From Streptomyces sp. NBC_00510 (GTDB taxonomy: Bacteria; Actinomycetota; Actinomycetes; Streptomycetales; Streptomycetaceae), in assembly GCA_036013505.1 (NCBI GenBank), contig CP107851.1:1240001-1304000 (forward strand): 64,000 nt of DNA, written 5' to 3'. Below, in pieces: positions 48,667 to 57,126 of this stretch. The first letter of the stretch is position 1. The number at the start of each line of letters is the position of its first letter. The notes beneath the pieces are model-generated. The model did no database searches. It was not told the DNA's origin and saw nothing but the letters and a program-made list of their open reading frames with translations. The translations under genes and the position numbers were made by a program.

Positions 48667-49728
48667 TCAGCAGTCCTTCTCGCGCAGCGAGTGCAGGTAC
48701 GCGCTCGACCTGCGGGCGAAGCTGAAGGAATCGGCCGGCGTGTCGTGCTCCGTCTGCCAGTGGTGGTCGAGACGGCCGCCGTGCGTGCGCGTCACCGCCG
48801 AGATGAACCGCTGGTAGTCGATGTCGCCGTCGCCGACGTCGACCATGCGGTAGCCGTCGCCGACGGTGTCGTCGCGCTCACCGTCCTTGACGTGGAAGAG
48901 CGGGTAGCGGTCGGGCTGCTTGAGGACGTAGCGCAGCGGGTCGAAGGGGGCGGGGGTGCCGTCGGCCCGCTTGGAGAAGCGGAACTGGCCGGCGTAGGCC
49001 CAGTAGATGTCCATCTCCAGGTAGACCAGGTCGGGGTCGGTCTCGGCGAGCAGGACGTCGTACAGCCGCACGTTCGGGCGGTCGGTCGCGAAGGAGAACT
49101 CGTCCGCGTGGTTGTGCTGGTAGAACTTCATGCCGCGGGCCTTGGCGGCGGCGCCGTACGCGTTGAACTCCTCGGCGCAGCGCTTCCAGCCGTCGACGGT
49201 GCTGCCGTACCGCCAGGGGCCGGAGGCGGTGCCGATGTGCTTCAACCCGAGGGCCTCGGCGTCGTCGAGGACCTTGGTCAGGTTCTGGGCGAAGGTGTAG
49301 GCGCCCGGGTCGCCGTCGTTGTAGTAGCCGACATGGCTGCCGATGGCGCGCAGTCCGTGGTCACGGGCGAGCCGGCGCAGCTGGGCGAGCGTGATGGCGC
49401 CCGCGGAGCCCTGGGTGTAGCCGGCGTACTCGATCTCGTCGTACCCGTACTTCTGGAGTTCGGCGAAAACGGGGGCGAAGCCGAGGGTGGAGACCTTGTC
49501 GCGCAGCGAGTACAGCTGGATGCCGAGGCGGCCCGGAGGCAGGACGGGGCGGCCGTGGCCCTTGCCGTGTGCCTTGTCGTGTGCCTTGTCGTGGGCGCCG
49601 GCCGTGGGGGCGGTCACGCCGAGCAGCGCGGCGGCGGTGGCCCCCGCGGCGACGCCGAGCATGCCGCGTCTGCTGAGCTTGCGGCTGAGCTCCGGGTCGG
49701 GGGTGCTGTTACGACGCGTGCTGGTCAT
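48667..49728 (-). CDS. Tat-exported sugar phosphate isomerase/epimerase-like TIM-barrel protein
   Basis: 353 residues. A twin-arginine signal (SRRGMLGVAAGATAAALLGV, Arg20-Arg21) is followed by a xylose-isomerase-like TIM barrel: LGIQLYSLRDKV, EIEYAGY, IGSHVGYYN, GLKHIGTA, QHNHADEF, EMDIYWAYAG, FHVKDG, DYQRF. Acidic and His residues at barrel strand ends fit a divalent-metal site. It follows EboF by 34 bp and is the last gene of the eight-gene run. Likely an exported epimerase or isomerase, perhaps on oxidised sugars. AAGGAG precedes ATG 49728. Confidence 0.87.
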   Translation of the reverse strand: MTSTRRNSTPDPELSRKLSRRGMLGVAAGATAAALLGVTAPTAGAHDKAHDKAHGKGHGRPVLPPGRLGIQLYSLRDKVSTLGFAPVFAELQKYGYDEIEYAGYTQGSAGAITLAQLRRLARDHGLRAIGSHVGYYNDGDPGAYTFAQNLTKVLDDAEALGLKHIGTASGPWRYGSTVDGWKRCAEEFNAYGAAAKARGMKFYQHNHADEFSFATDRPNVRLYDVLLAETDPDLVYLEMDIYWAYAGQFRFSKRADGTPAPFDPLRYVLKQPDRYPLFHVKDGERDDTVGDGYRMVDVGDGDIDYQRFISAVTRTHGGRLDHHWQTEHDTPADSFSFARRSSAYLHSLREKDC

Positions 49729-49762
49729 TGTGGATAACTCCTTGGCGTCGGTGATGTGTGGT

Positions 49763-51151
49763 TCAGTGGAGTCCTGCCAGGCGCAGGAGCAGGGACTTCA
49801 CTTCGGTGGCCGCGACGCGGCCGTCGACGGCACGGGGGATGGAGCAGAGGATGAGCGGACCTTCTTCGTCGCTCGTCGGGAGGCGGCCGTGGCTGCCGCG
49901 AATAGGCGAGGGGTCGAGCGGCACGACCGCCATGCGGTAGCGCATGCCGAGCTTCTTGCGGGCCAGTGCGGTGGCAGCCTTGACGCGGACGTAGGGGTCC
50001 GCGGGGTCCATGAACAGCTCGACGGGGTCGTAGCCGGGTTTGCGGTGGATCTCGACGAGCCGGGCGAAGTCGGGTGCCCTGTCGTCGTCGAGCCAGTAGT
50101 AGTACGTGAACCAGGCGTCCGGGTCCGCCACGGCGACGAGCTCGCCGGAGCGCGGATGGTCCAGACCGTGGCGCTTCTTGCCCTCGTCGTCGAGGAGTTC
50201 GGCGACGCCCGGCAGGGCGGCGAGGACCTTGCGGGTGGCTTCGAGGTCCTCGGGACGGCGCACGTACACGTGGGCGATCTGATGGTCGGCGACCGCGAAC
50301 GCGCGGGAGGCCATCGCGTCGAGGTACTCCATCCCGTCCTGGGTGTGGACCTCCAGCAGCCCGGCGCGCCGCAGCTCGCGGTTGATGTCGACGGGCCGGC
50401 TGACCGGCGTGATGGCGTACTCGGAGAGCGCCACCACCGTGCGGCCCTCCTGGCGTGCGTCGTCGAGGAGCGGGGCCAGGGCCTCGTCCAGCTCGGTGGC
50501 CGCACGGCGGGAGCGGGGGTCGTCCGGGCCGAACCGCTGCAGGTCGTAGTCGAGGTGCGGGAGGTAGCAGAGGGCGAGGTCGGGTGTGCGGGTGCGCAGG
50601 ATGTGCCGGGTGGCGTCGATGATCCAGCGGCTGGAAACGATGTCGGCGCCGGGGCCCCAGAAGTGGAAGAGGGGGAAGGTTCCGAAGGCGTCGGTGAGCT
50701 CGTCGTGGAGCTCGGGGGGCCGGGTGTAGCAGTCGGGCTCCTTGCGGCCGTCCGCGTAGTAGACGGGGCGTGGGGTGACCGTGACATCGGTGTCGGCGCC
50801 CATGGCGTACCACCAGCAGATGTTGGCCACGGTGTAGCCCGGGTGGGCACGGCGGGCGGCGTCCCACAGCTTGTCGCCCGCGACGAGACCGTTGTGCTGG
50901 CGCCACAGCAGGACGTCGCCGAGTTCGCGGAAGTACCAGCCGTTGCCGACGATGCCGTGCCCGGCGGGCGGCGCACCGGTGAGGAAGGTGGACTGGGCGG
51001 CGCAGGTCACGGCGGGCAGGACGGTGCCGAGCGGGGCCTGTGAGCCGCTGTCGGCGAGCCGCTTCAGATGCGGCATGTGATCCAGGAGCCGGGGGGTGAG
51101 GCCGACGACGTCGAGGACGAGGAGGGGGGCCGGCCCGGCGGTGTCGGTCAT
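49763..51151 (-). CDS. eboF: EboF-like type I phosphodiesterase/nucleotide pyrophosphatase
   Basis: 462 residues of the alkaline phosphatase superfamily. Metal-binding Asp14 (LVLDVVG), likely nucleophile Thr49 in PAVTCAAQST, the NGWYFREL and LPHLDYDLQRFGPDD metal sites and ALSEYAI are all present. In ebo clusters this gene is called eboF and acts, by inference, on a phosphodiester or phosphoester intermediate. No signal peptide, so cytoplasmic. ATG 51151 overlaps the eboE stop by 4 bp. Confidence 0.85.
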   Translation of the reverse strand: MTDTAGPAPLLVLDVVGLTPRLLDHMPHLKRLADSGSQAPLGTVLPAVTCAAQSTFLTGAPPAGHGIVGNGWYFRELGDVLLWRQHNGLVAGDKLWDAARRAHPGYTVANICWWYAMGADTDVTVTPRPVYYADGRKEPDCYTRPPELHDELTDAFGTFPLFHFWGPGADIVSSRWIIDATRHILRTRTPDLALCYLPHLDYDLQRFGPDDPRSRRAATELDEALAPLLDDARQEGRTVVALSEYAITPVSRPVDINRELRRAGLLEVHTQDGMEYLDAMASRAFAVADHQIAHVYVRRPEDLEATRKVLAALPGVAELLDDEGKKRHGLDHPRSGELVAVADPDAWFTYYYWLDDDRAPDFARLVEIHRKPGYDPVELFMDPADPYVRVKAATALARKKLGMRYRMAVVPLDPSPIRGSHGRLPTSDEEGPLILCSIPRAVDGRVAATEVKSLLLRLAGLH

Positions 51152-52317
51152 GGGAGTTCCTTCAGGCCGAGGTCGTGGAGGAGGTCGCGGGCCAGACCGA
51201 GTTCCGCGGCGATGCCGTCGGCGAGCTGGGCGCGGGTGCGTGGGCGCAGCTCGGCGGGGAGGGCCTGCCAGGTGTAGGTCTCGACCTCGAGGTGGTGGGT
51301 CAGCGGGGACGGGCCGCCGACGAGGCGGGCGAGGGCGTCCTTCAGGACGGGGACGGTGGAGGTGAGCGGAGGCGCCGGCGGTGCGTGCAGCGGCACGTGG
51401 AAGTGGGCGCGCCAGGGTGCGCCGGTGGGGAGCGGCCCCTCGGTGAGCGCCTGGTGGAGGTCGTCGGTGCCGTGCAGGCCGCCGGCGGTGCGGGCGCGCG
51501 TCTGGTGGAGGAAACGGGGTTCGGAGAAGGCGGCGAGCGCGTCGCGTACGTCCTGCAGGTGCGGGTGTTCGGCGTGCAGGGCGGCGGAGAGTTGGACCTT
51601 GGGGATGGTGATGCCCGCCGCGGTCAGCGCGTCCAGCGCGGCGGCGGGCTCTTCGAAGGAGGTGGCGAGATGGCAGGTGTCGACGCACACGCCGATGCGG
51701 GGGTGGGCGATCGCCGTGAGGGGCTCTATCGCGTCCGCGGTGGTCTCGACGATGCAACCCGGTTCGGGTTCCAGGGCGATCCTGATGGACTTGCCGGTGA
51801 GTTCGGCCAGCGCGTCGAGCCGTCCGGCGAGGGTGGTGAGGGCGGTCCTGGCGCTCCGTGCGGCGCGGTCGTCCCAGAGGGTGCGCCAGGCGAGCGGGAG
51901 GGTGGAGATCGATCCTTCGGTGACGTCGGCGGGGAGCAGGGCGGCGAGGAGGTCGGCGAGGCCGCTGGTGTAGGCGAGCCGCTCGGGCTCGGTCCAGTCC
52001 GGCCGGTAGACCCGGTACTTGACCTCGGCGGCGCCGAAGCCCTGGTAGGGGAAGCCGTTGAGGGTGACGACCTCGAGGCCGCGGCGGTCGAGTGCGGTGC
52101 GCAGCCCGCGCAGGGCCGCCGGATCGGTGTGGAGGGCGCGCGCGGCGTCCTTGGCGAGCCACAGACCGATGCCGAGGCGGTCCCGGCCCAGCCGTTTGCG
52201 GACGGGTTCGCAGTGGTCGCGGAGCTGCGAGAGGACTCCGTCGAGCGTCTCCGCGGGATGGACGTTGGTGCAGTAGGCCAGGTGGACGACGGAGCCGTCG
52301 GGGTGCCGGAAGCGCAT
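51148..52317 (-). CDS. eboE: EboE-like metabolite traffic protein (TIM barrel)
   Basis: 389 residues, xylose-isomerase-like fold. Hallmarks of EboE are HLAYCTNVHPAETLDGV at the N-terminus, LNGFPYQGFGAAEVKYRVYRPDW, IALEPEPGCIVET, VCVDTCHLATSFE and a C-terminal HHLEVETYTWQALP. The family takes its name from cyanobacterial ebo clusters, where ebo genes are needed for export or maturation of scytonemin precursors. Biochemical activity unknown. 13 bp after eboB; overlaps eboF. Confidence 0.9.
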   Translation of the reverse strand: MRFRHPDGSVVHLAYCTNVHPAETLDGVLSQLRDHCEPVRKRLGRDRLGIGLWLAKDAARALHTDPAALRGLRTALDRRGLEVVTLNGFPYQGFGAAEVKYRVYRPDWTEPERLAYTSGLADLLAALLPADVTEGSISTLPLAWRTLWDDRAARSARTALTTLAGRLDALAELTGKSIRIALEPEPGCIVETTADAIEPLTAIAHPRIGVCVDTCHLATSFEEPAAALDALTAAGITIPKVQLSAALHAEHPHLQDVRDALAAFSEPRFLHQTRARTAGGLHGTDDLHQALTEGPLPTGAPWRAHFHVPLHAPPAPPLTSTVPVLKDALARLVGGPSPLTHHLEVETYTWQALPAELRPRTRAQLADGIAAELGLARDLLHDLGLKELP

Positions 52318-52330
52318 GGGTACCGCCTCC

Positions 52331-53179
52331 TCATTCCCCGCCGCGGAGGATGGAGTTGCCCTCGTGCAGGTCCGCGGGGGCGGGGACGTCGAGCTGCAGC
52401 TTGCCGCTGCGGCCGTAGAAGGCGACGGGGTTGCGCCACAGGACCTGGTCGACGTCGTCGTCGGTGAAGCCGGCGGCGAGCATCGCGTCCGCGGTCCTGC
52501 GGGTCTTGAGGGGGTCGCTCTTCCCCCAGTCGGCCGCGGAGTTGACCAGTGTCTTCTCGGTGCCGTAGGCCTTCAGCACGGCGACCATGCGGTCCTCGTC
52601 CATCTTGGTGTCGGGGTAGATGGAGAAGCCCAGCCAGCAGCCGCTGTCGGCGGCCTCCTTCACCGTGGTCTCGTTCAGGTGGTCGAGCAGGACGTGCTCG
52701 GGGTCGAGCGCGGACTCGCGGACGACGTCGATGGTGCGGCGCATCCCGGTGAGCTTGTCGCGGTGCGGGGTGTGGACGAGGGCGGGCAGTCCGTGGTCGG
52801 CGGCGAGCTGGAGCTGGGTGGCGAGGGCGGTGTCCTCGGCGGGGGTCATCGAGTCGTACCCGATCTCGCCGACGGCGACGACGTTGTCCTTGACGAGGAA
52901 GCGGGGCAGCGCGTCGAGGACGGGGAGGCAGCGCGGGTCGTTCGCCTCCTTGGGGTTCAGGGCGACGGTGCAGTGGTGGGCGATGCCGTACTGCGCGGCG
53001 CGGAAGGGTTCCCACCCCAGGAGGGAGTCGAAGTAGTCGAAGAAGGACTCGGGGCAGGTGCGGGGCTGACCGAGCCAGAAGGAGGGTTCGACCAGGGCGC
53101 GGACACCGGCGGCGTACATGGCCTCGTAGTCGTCCGTGGTGCGGGAGGTCATGTGGATGTGGGGGTCGAAGATGCGCAT
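52331..53179 (-). CDS. eboB: EboB-like TatD-family metal-dependent hydrolase
   Basis: 282 residues of the amidohydrolase/TatD fold. Metal ligands are suggested by FDPHIHM (His7, His9), AVGEIGYDS, PALVHTPHRDK and LDHLNETTV. Not a full TatD DNase by sequence, but the ebo-type variant. GGAGGAG lies before ATG 53179, whose A follows directly in the TGATG junction with the eboA stop (1-bp overlap). Confidence 0.87.
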   Translation of the reverse strand: MRIFDPHIHMTSRTTDDYEAMYAAGVRALVEPSFWLGQPRTCPESFFDYFDSLLGWEPFRAAQYGIAHHCTVALNPKEANDPRCLPVLDALPRFLVKDNVVAVGEIGYDSMTPAEDTALATQLQLAADHGLPALVHTPHRDKLTGMRRTIDVVRESALDPEHVLLDHLNETTVKEAADSGCWLGFSIYPDTKMDEDRMVAVLKAYGTEKTLVNSAADWGKSDPLKTRRTADAMLAAGFTDDDVDQVLWRNPVAFYGRSGKLQLDVPAPADLHEGNSILRGGE

Positions 53180-53814
53180 CAGGACTCCTCCGTCCGGGAC
53201 GTCAGGGCGAGGACACGGTGGAGGTCCGCGGGGACGGGCCGGCCCGCGGCGGTGCGTTCGGCCGCGTAGTCGCCGAGCATGCGGGCCAGTTCCGCGTCGC
53301 CGCGTGCCCGGTGCTCGAGCCGGGCGGCCGCGTCCACCGGCACCCCGGTGAACAGGCACTTGAGGAGGGCGTGGCGCCAGGTGTGCGGGTCGAGGTGCTC
53401 CGCGGCGTAGGGGCCGACGGCGGCGGCGACGAGCCGCGTGTCGTTGGTGCGCAGGGCGTCCTCGACGAGGGGCACCCCGTCGGCGGGGGCCGGCGCGAGG
53501 TGCGGCAGCACGAGGAGGACGGCGCGGCGCTCCGCGGCGGTGCCCTGCCGGTACAGGCGGGTCAGGGTGGCGGCGTCGGCGCGGGCCTCCCGTAGGAGCA
53601 GCACGCGGGCGGCGTCGGCGTGCTCCTGGCCGCAGTGGCGGCCCGCGGAGGCGAAGCGCTGTTCCCAGGCGGGCACGGAGGAGGGTGTGGTGGGGGTGTC
53701 GTCGTCCGCGGCGCCGTCGCGGGCGGCTCCGGCTTCGGCGAGGGCCGTGTCGAGCCAGGCACCGGCGGCGTCGCCGAGCCGGCCGTGGAGGCCCTCGCGG
53801 GTGGGTGTCGTCAT
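53179..53814 (-). CDS. eboA: EboA-like protein
   Basis: 211 residues, mostly helical, with HEAT-like character: FASAGRHCGQEHADAARVLLLREARADAATLTRLYRQGTAAERRAVLLVLPHL and LVEDALRTNDTRLVAAAVGPYAAEHLDPHTWRHALLKCLFTGVPV. This matches the EboA family found only in ebo clusters; activity unknown, a scaffold is likely. ATG 53814 overlaps the stop of the upstream isomerase gene (ATGA). Confidence 0.85.
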   Translation of the reverse strand: MTTPTREGLHGRLGDAAGAWLDTALAEAGAARDGAADDDTPTTPSSVPAWEQRFASAGRHCGQEHADAARVLLLREARADAATLTRLYRQGTAAERRAVLLVLPHLAPAPADGVPLVEDALRTNDTRLVAAAVGPYAAEHLDPHTWRHALLKCLFTGVPVDAAARLEHRARGDAELARMLGDYAAERTAAGRPVPADLHRVLALTSRTEES

Positions 53815-54668
53815 GCCGTGGCTCCGTTCGTGGGGGTGTGGGAGCGCAGGAAGTCGAGGGAGGTGCGGGCGAGTTCGGGTCCGGCGTGGGAGTGGCGGGG
53901 AAGTTCGACGACGGTCAGGCCCTCGTAGCCGGTGTCCGCCAGGGCCTGGAGGACGGGCGGGAAGTCGATCTCCCCGTCGCCGAAGGGGAGGTGTTCGTGG
54001 ACGCCGCGGCGCATGTCCTCGATCTGGACGTGGCGGAGCCAGGGGGCGGCCTGCTTGACGCAGTCGGCGGGGGGCGCCGGTTCCAGGCACTGGCAGTGGC
54101 CGATGTCGAGGGTGAGCCCGAGGGGTTCGGGGTCGCCGAGCAGGCCGCGCAGGTGGTGGAAGTCGTCGAGGCACGCGAGGAGGTGACCGGGCTCGGGCTC
54201 GACCGCGAGCGGGATCCCGGCGGTGGACGCCGCGTCCAGGACGGGTGCGAGGGCGCCTTCGAGCCGCTGCCAGGCGGCGGCGGACGACGTGCCGGCGGGC
54301 GTGATCCCGCTGAAGCAGTGCACGGCATGGGCCCCGAGGTCGGCGGCGACCTGGAGGGCGCGGATGAGCAGCCGGGTACGGGCGGCGCGGGCGTCGGGGT
54401 CCGGGTCGAGGAGGGAGGGACCGTGCTTGCGCCGCGGGTCGAGGACGTAGCGGGCGCCGGTCTCGACGGTGACCTCGAGGCCGAGGGCGGTCAGCCGTCC
54501 CGCGAGGCGGCGGGTGCGGGCGGCGAGGTCGGGTGCCAGCGGGTCGAGGTGCATGTGGTCGAGGGTGAGTCCGACGCCGTCGTAGCCCAGGTCGGCGAGG
54601 AGTGCGAGGGCGTCGTCGAGGCGGAGGTCGGTGAGGCCGTTGGTTCCGTAGCCGAGGCGCAGGCTCAT
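53811..54668 (-). CDS. Sugar phosphate isomerase/epimerase in the ebo-type operon
   Basis: 285 residues, xylose-isomerase-like TIM barrel: YGTNGLTDLRLDDALALLADLGYDGVGLTLDHMHLD, GARYVLDPRRKHGPSLLDPD, AHAVHCFSGIT, AVEPEPGHL, LTLDIGHCQCLE, HVQIEDMRRGVHEHLPFGDGEIDFPPVL, TVVELPRHSH. The Glu/Asp/His set typical of metal-dependent epimerases is complete. Coupled at both ends by 4-bp overlaps. It should act on the same cyclitol or sugar intermediate as its neighbours. Confidence 0.88.
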   Translation of the reverse strand: MSLRLGYGTNGLTDLRLDDALALLADLGYDGVGLTLDHMHLDPLAPDLAARTRRLAGRLTALGLEVTVETGARYVLDPRRKHGPSLLDPDPDARAARTRLLIRALQVAADLGAHAVHCFSGITPAGTSSAAAWQRLEGALAPVLDAASTAGIPLAVEPEPGHLLACLDDFHHLRGLLGDPEPLGLTLDIGHCQCLEPAPPADCVKQAAPWLRHVQIEDMRRGVHEHLPFGDGEIDFPPVLQALADTGYEGLTVVELPRHSHAGPELARTSLDFLRSHTPTNGATA

Positions 54669-55882
54669 GTGGGGCTCACCTTCCTGGCGACCCGGCGGGC
54701 GACGGGGCCGAGTGCGAGGACGGCCGCCGCGGACGCTCCCGAACCGGAGCGGGCCGCCAGGGCGGCCTGCAACGGGATCATGGCGCGGATCCCGCCGCCG
54801 ACCGCGCGCTGGGTGAGCTGTGGTGACGGGTTGAGAGCCGCGTGCAGGAAGGGGGTGAGCGCGGTGCCGGCGTAGGCGGCGGAGGCCAGTGCCGTCATGA
54901 CGGGGGGCAGGGACGGTGGTTGCTCCGTCCTCGGGGCCGGTCGCCCGCGTCGGCCACCGCCCGCCCCGTGCCGGGCGGTGGCCGACGGCGGGCGTGCCGA
55001 GGCGCGCAGCCGGTGCAGCGTCCGGGCGGCGTCGGCCGTGACGGCGGCGATCGCCGTGGTCGTGACCAGCGCGGCGAGCGGTGCCCCGCTGGAGCCGCCC
55101 CGCGTCTCGTTGCGGGAGACGGTGGTGACCGCGTAGGTGTGCGCGCCGAGCAGGGCGGCGTGGGGCAGCGCGGCGGCGAGCGCCCGGGGACGGGTGGCCG
55201 TCGCGCCGAGCACGAGGTCGAGGGCGCGTGCCGTGGCCATGGCGGCCGGTCCCGCCGCCGTGTGCTTCAGGCGCAGGTCGTAGGCCCAGACCGTCGCCGC
55301 GAGGGTGGTGGCGAGGGCGAGTGGGGCGCGTCCCGCGCGGGCCGCGAGCGCCAGGCCGGCCGCGGTGAGCGCCCCGGCGGCCGTCAGGGCGGCGGCCGGG
55401 CTGATCCGGCCCGAGGGGAGGGGGCGGTGGGGGCGGTCGACGGCGTCCTCGTCGCGGTCGGCCCAGTCGTTGAGCGCCATGCCCGCGTGGTAGAGGCACA
55501 GCGAGCTGCCGATGGCGAGGAACGTGCCGCGACGGGGACCGCGTCCGGTCGCGGCGGCGCCCGCGAGGGCGTCGCCCGGGACGGTGAACAGGGCGGAGAC
55601 GCGCAGGAGTTCGGCCCAGTCCCACAGCCGTGCGGCCGGTGCGGGCCGTCCGGCCTCGGCGCCGTCGGCCTTCCCGGGCCCGGCGGGCCGGACGTCGCCG
55701 CACCCGCCCGGGGCGGCCCCCTCCTCCGCCCCGGGCCGGTGGGTGCCGCGCGCCGCCCCGGCCCGCGGGACGGTGTCGTGCACCGTGCCGCGCGGTGGGC
55801 GGCGCGCGGCGAACGCCGTCACGACGCCGAGGGCCGCCACGAAGGCCAGGGTCCGCAGCCGCCCCGCTCCCGGTGCCCTCAC
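54665..55882 (-). CDS. eboC: EboC-like UbiA-superfamily prenyltransferase (SCO3242 type)
   Basis: 405 residues. The membrane prenyltransferase core (about residues 95-405) has the first Asp-rich motif as NDWADRDEDAVDRPHRPLPSG (N-D-x3-D-x2-D); the second Asp motif is degenerate in this branch. About 100 extra N-terminal residues hold a hydrophobic stretch (LAFVAALGVVTAFAA) and an Ala/Gly/Pro linker, and a second loop is Arg/Pro-rich. The GTG start at 55882 overlaps the stop of the inositol-phosphate-synthase gene (GTGA), which supports the long form. Expected to link a polyprenyl chain to a small acceptor. Confidence 0.85.
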   Translation of the reverse strand: MRAPGAGRLRTLAFVAALGVVTAFAARRPPRGTVHDTVPRAGAARGTHRPGAEEGAAPGGCGDVRPAGPGKADGAEAGRPAPAARLWDWAELLRVSALFTVPGDALAGAAATGRGPRRGTFLAIGSSLCLYHAGMALNDWADRDEDAVDRPHRPLPSGRISPAAALTAAGALTAAGLALAARAGRAPLALATTLAATVWAYDLRLKHTAAGPAAMATARALDLVLGATATRPRALAAALPHAALLGAHTYAVTTVSRNETRGGSSGAPLAALVTTTAIAAVTADAARTLHRLRASARPPSATARHGAGGGRRGRPAPRTEQPPSLPPVMTALASAAYAGTALTPFLHAALNPSPQLTQRAVGGGIRAMIPLQAALAARSGSGASAAAVLALGPVARRVARKVSPT

Positions 55883-57033
55883 CGGGACTCCCCCAGCCTC
55901 ACGGCGAGGGCCAGCAGCTCCCCGTACTGCTCGGAGAGCGCCGCGGGGGCGCCCGGGTCGGGGTCCTTGAAGTAGAAGCCCAGCTCGGGGAGGGGTCCGC
56001 TCAGACCGGCCTCCTGGGCGCGGGCCGCGAAGCGGGCGAGGTCGAGGACGAGCGGGGCGGCCAGCGCGGAGTCGCATCCCTGCCAGGTGGTCTGGAGGAC
56101 CATGCGGGTGCCGAGGAAGCCGTCGAAGGCGATGTGGTCCCAGGCCGTCTTCCAGTCGCCGAGGGCGGGGACGTCGTCGATGTGCACCTCGCCCTCGGGG
56201 GCGGCACCGAGGGCGTCGGCGAGGACGCGCTCCTTGCCGGCGTTCTTCGCCGCGGCCGCCGCGGGGTCGGCGAGGACCGCCCCGTCGCCGCCGCCGAGCA
56301 GGTTGGTGCCGGACCAGGCCCGCACCGACAGGGCGCGTTGCACGAACATCGGGGCGAGGACGGAGCGGAGCAGGGTCTGCCCCGTCTTGCCGTCCCGTCC
56401 CGCGTGAGGCAGGCCGCGGGCGGAGGCCGCCTCGGCGAGGTCCCGGGTCCGTATCCCGGTGGAGGGGGTGAAGTTCACGTAGGCGCATCCGGCCTCGATC
56501 GCCGCCGCCGCGTAGAGGGAGCTCGCCGGAAGGCGGTCGCTCCCGGGCTCGGGAACGGGCTCGGTGGAGGCGACGTTGACGACGACGGTCCGCGCCAGGT
56601 CGTGGCGGTGGGTGAAGGCGGTGATGTCCGCCGCGAACGCCGCGATCAGCTCCTCGTCACCGCGGGTGTCGCCGGGGAGCGGGCCGCCGGTGCGGATCTC
56701 GGCGTCGGCGGCGGCGAGTTCGGCGCGGAGCGCGGCCGGCAGGCCGTACGGCAGCACGCCGCCCTCCGCGAGCTGTTCGGCCCGCTTGCCCAGCGGGCAG
56801 GCGGCCGTGTCGTGGCCGCCGAAGACCAGGGAAGGAAGCGGTGGGAGGCCGGCCGCGGCGAAGGGAGCGGTCTCGCTCACCATGCCCGTCGCGGGGTGGA
56901 GCCCGGCGGTGATCGCCGCGCATCCCGCGACGGCGGTGGTGGCGACGGAGCCGCGGGCTCCGATGAGCCACACTCCGGTGCGCGCGGGTGACTGGTGGTC
57001 CGATGCCGGTGCCGGTGCCGGGGGGTTCGTCAC
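55879..57033 (-). CDS. Inositol-3-phosphate synthase family protein
   Basis: 384 residues, the length of compact prokaryotic myo-inositol-1-phosphate synthases. The NAD-binding motif is GVWLIGARGSVATT; conserved family segments include NVASTEP, FTPSTGIRTRDLAE, GRDGKTGQTLLRSVLAPMF, WSGTNLLGGGDG and IAFDGFLGTRM. Mg/NAD-dependent conversion of glucose 6-phosphate to inositol 3-phosphate is the family reaction. It is a divergent member inside an ebo-type operon rather than next to the phosphatidylinositol genes. GTG 57033 is chosen because GGGAGGCAGCC precedes it. It heads the eight-gene run. Confidence 0.88.
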   Translation of the reverse strand: MTNPPAPAPASDHQSPARTGVWLIGARGSVATTAVAGCAAITAGLHPATGMVSETAPFAAAGLPPLPSLVFGGHDTAACPLGKRAEQLAEGGVLPYGLPAALRAELAAADAEIRTGGPLPGDTRGDEELIAAFAADITAFTHRHDLARTVVVNVASTEPVPEPGSDRLPASSLYAAAAIEAGCAYVNFTPSTGIRTRDLAEAASARGLPHAGRDGKTGQTLLRSVLAPMFVQRALSVRAWSGTNLLGGGDGAVLADPAAAAAKNAGKERVLADALGAAPEGEVHIDDVPALGDWKTAWDHIAFDGFLGTRMVLQTTWQGCDSALAAPLVLDLARFAARAQEAGLSGPLPELGFYFKDPDPGAPAALSEQYGELLALAVRLGESR

Positions 57034-57126
57034 GGCTGCCTCCCTGGTGCGAGTGGTGGGGGCGGCGGGCGGGGGCACGGCGTCTCCCCGCCCGCCGCCG
57101 GCTCGTGGGTGCCGGCAGGGACTGCC

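Noticed and set aside
49729..49737. TTATCCACA on the minus strand, a perfect E. coli-type DnaA box, between ribosome binding site and start of the Tat-exported isomerase gene
   Set aside because: A single copy, Streptomyces boxes favour TTGTCCACA, and no other boxes or AT-rich origin region surround it. Chance is likelier.
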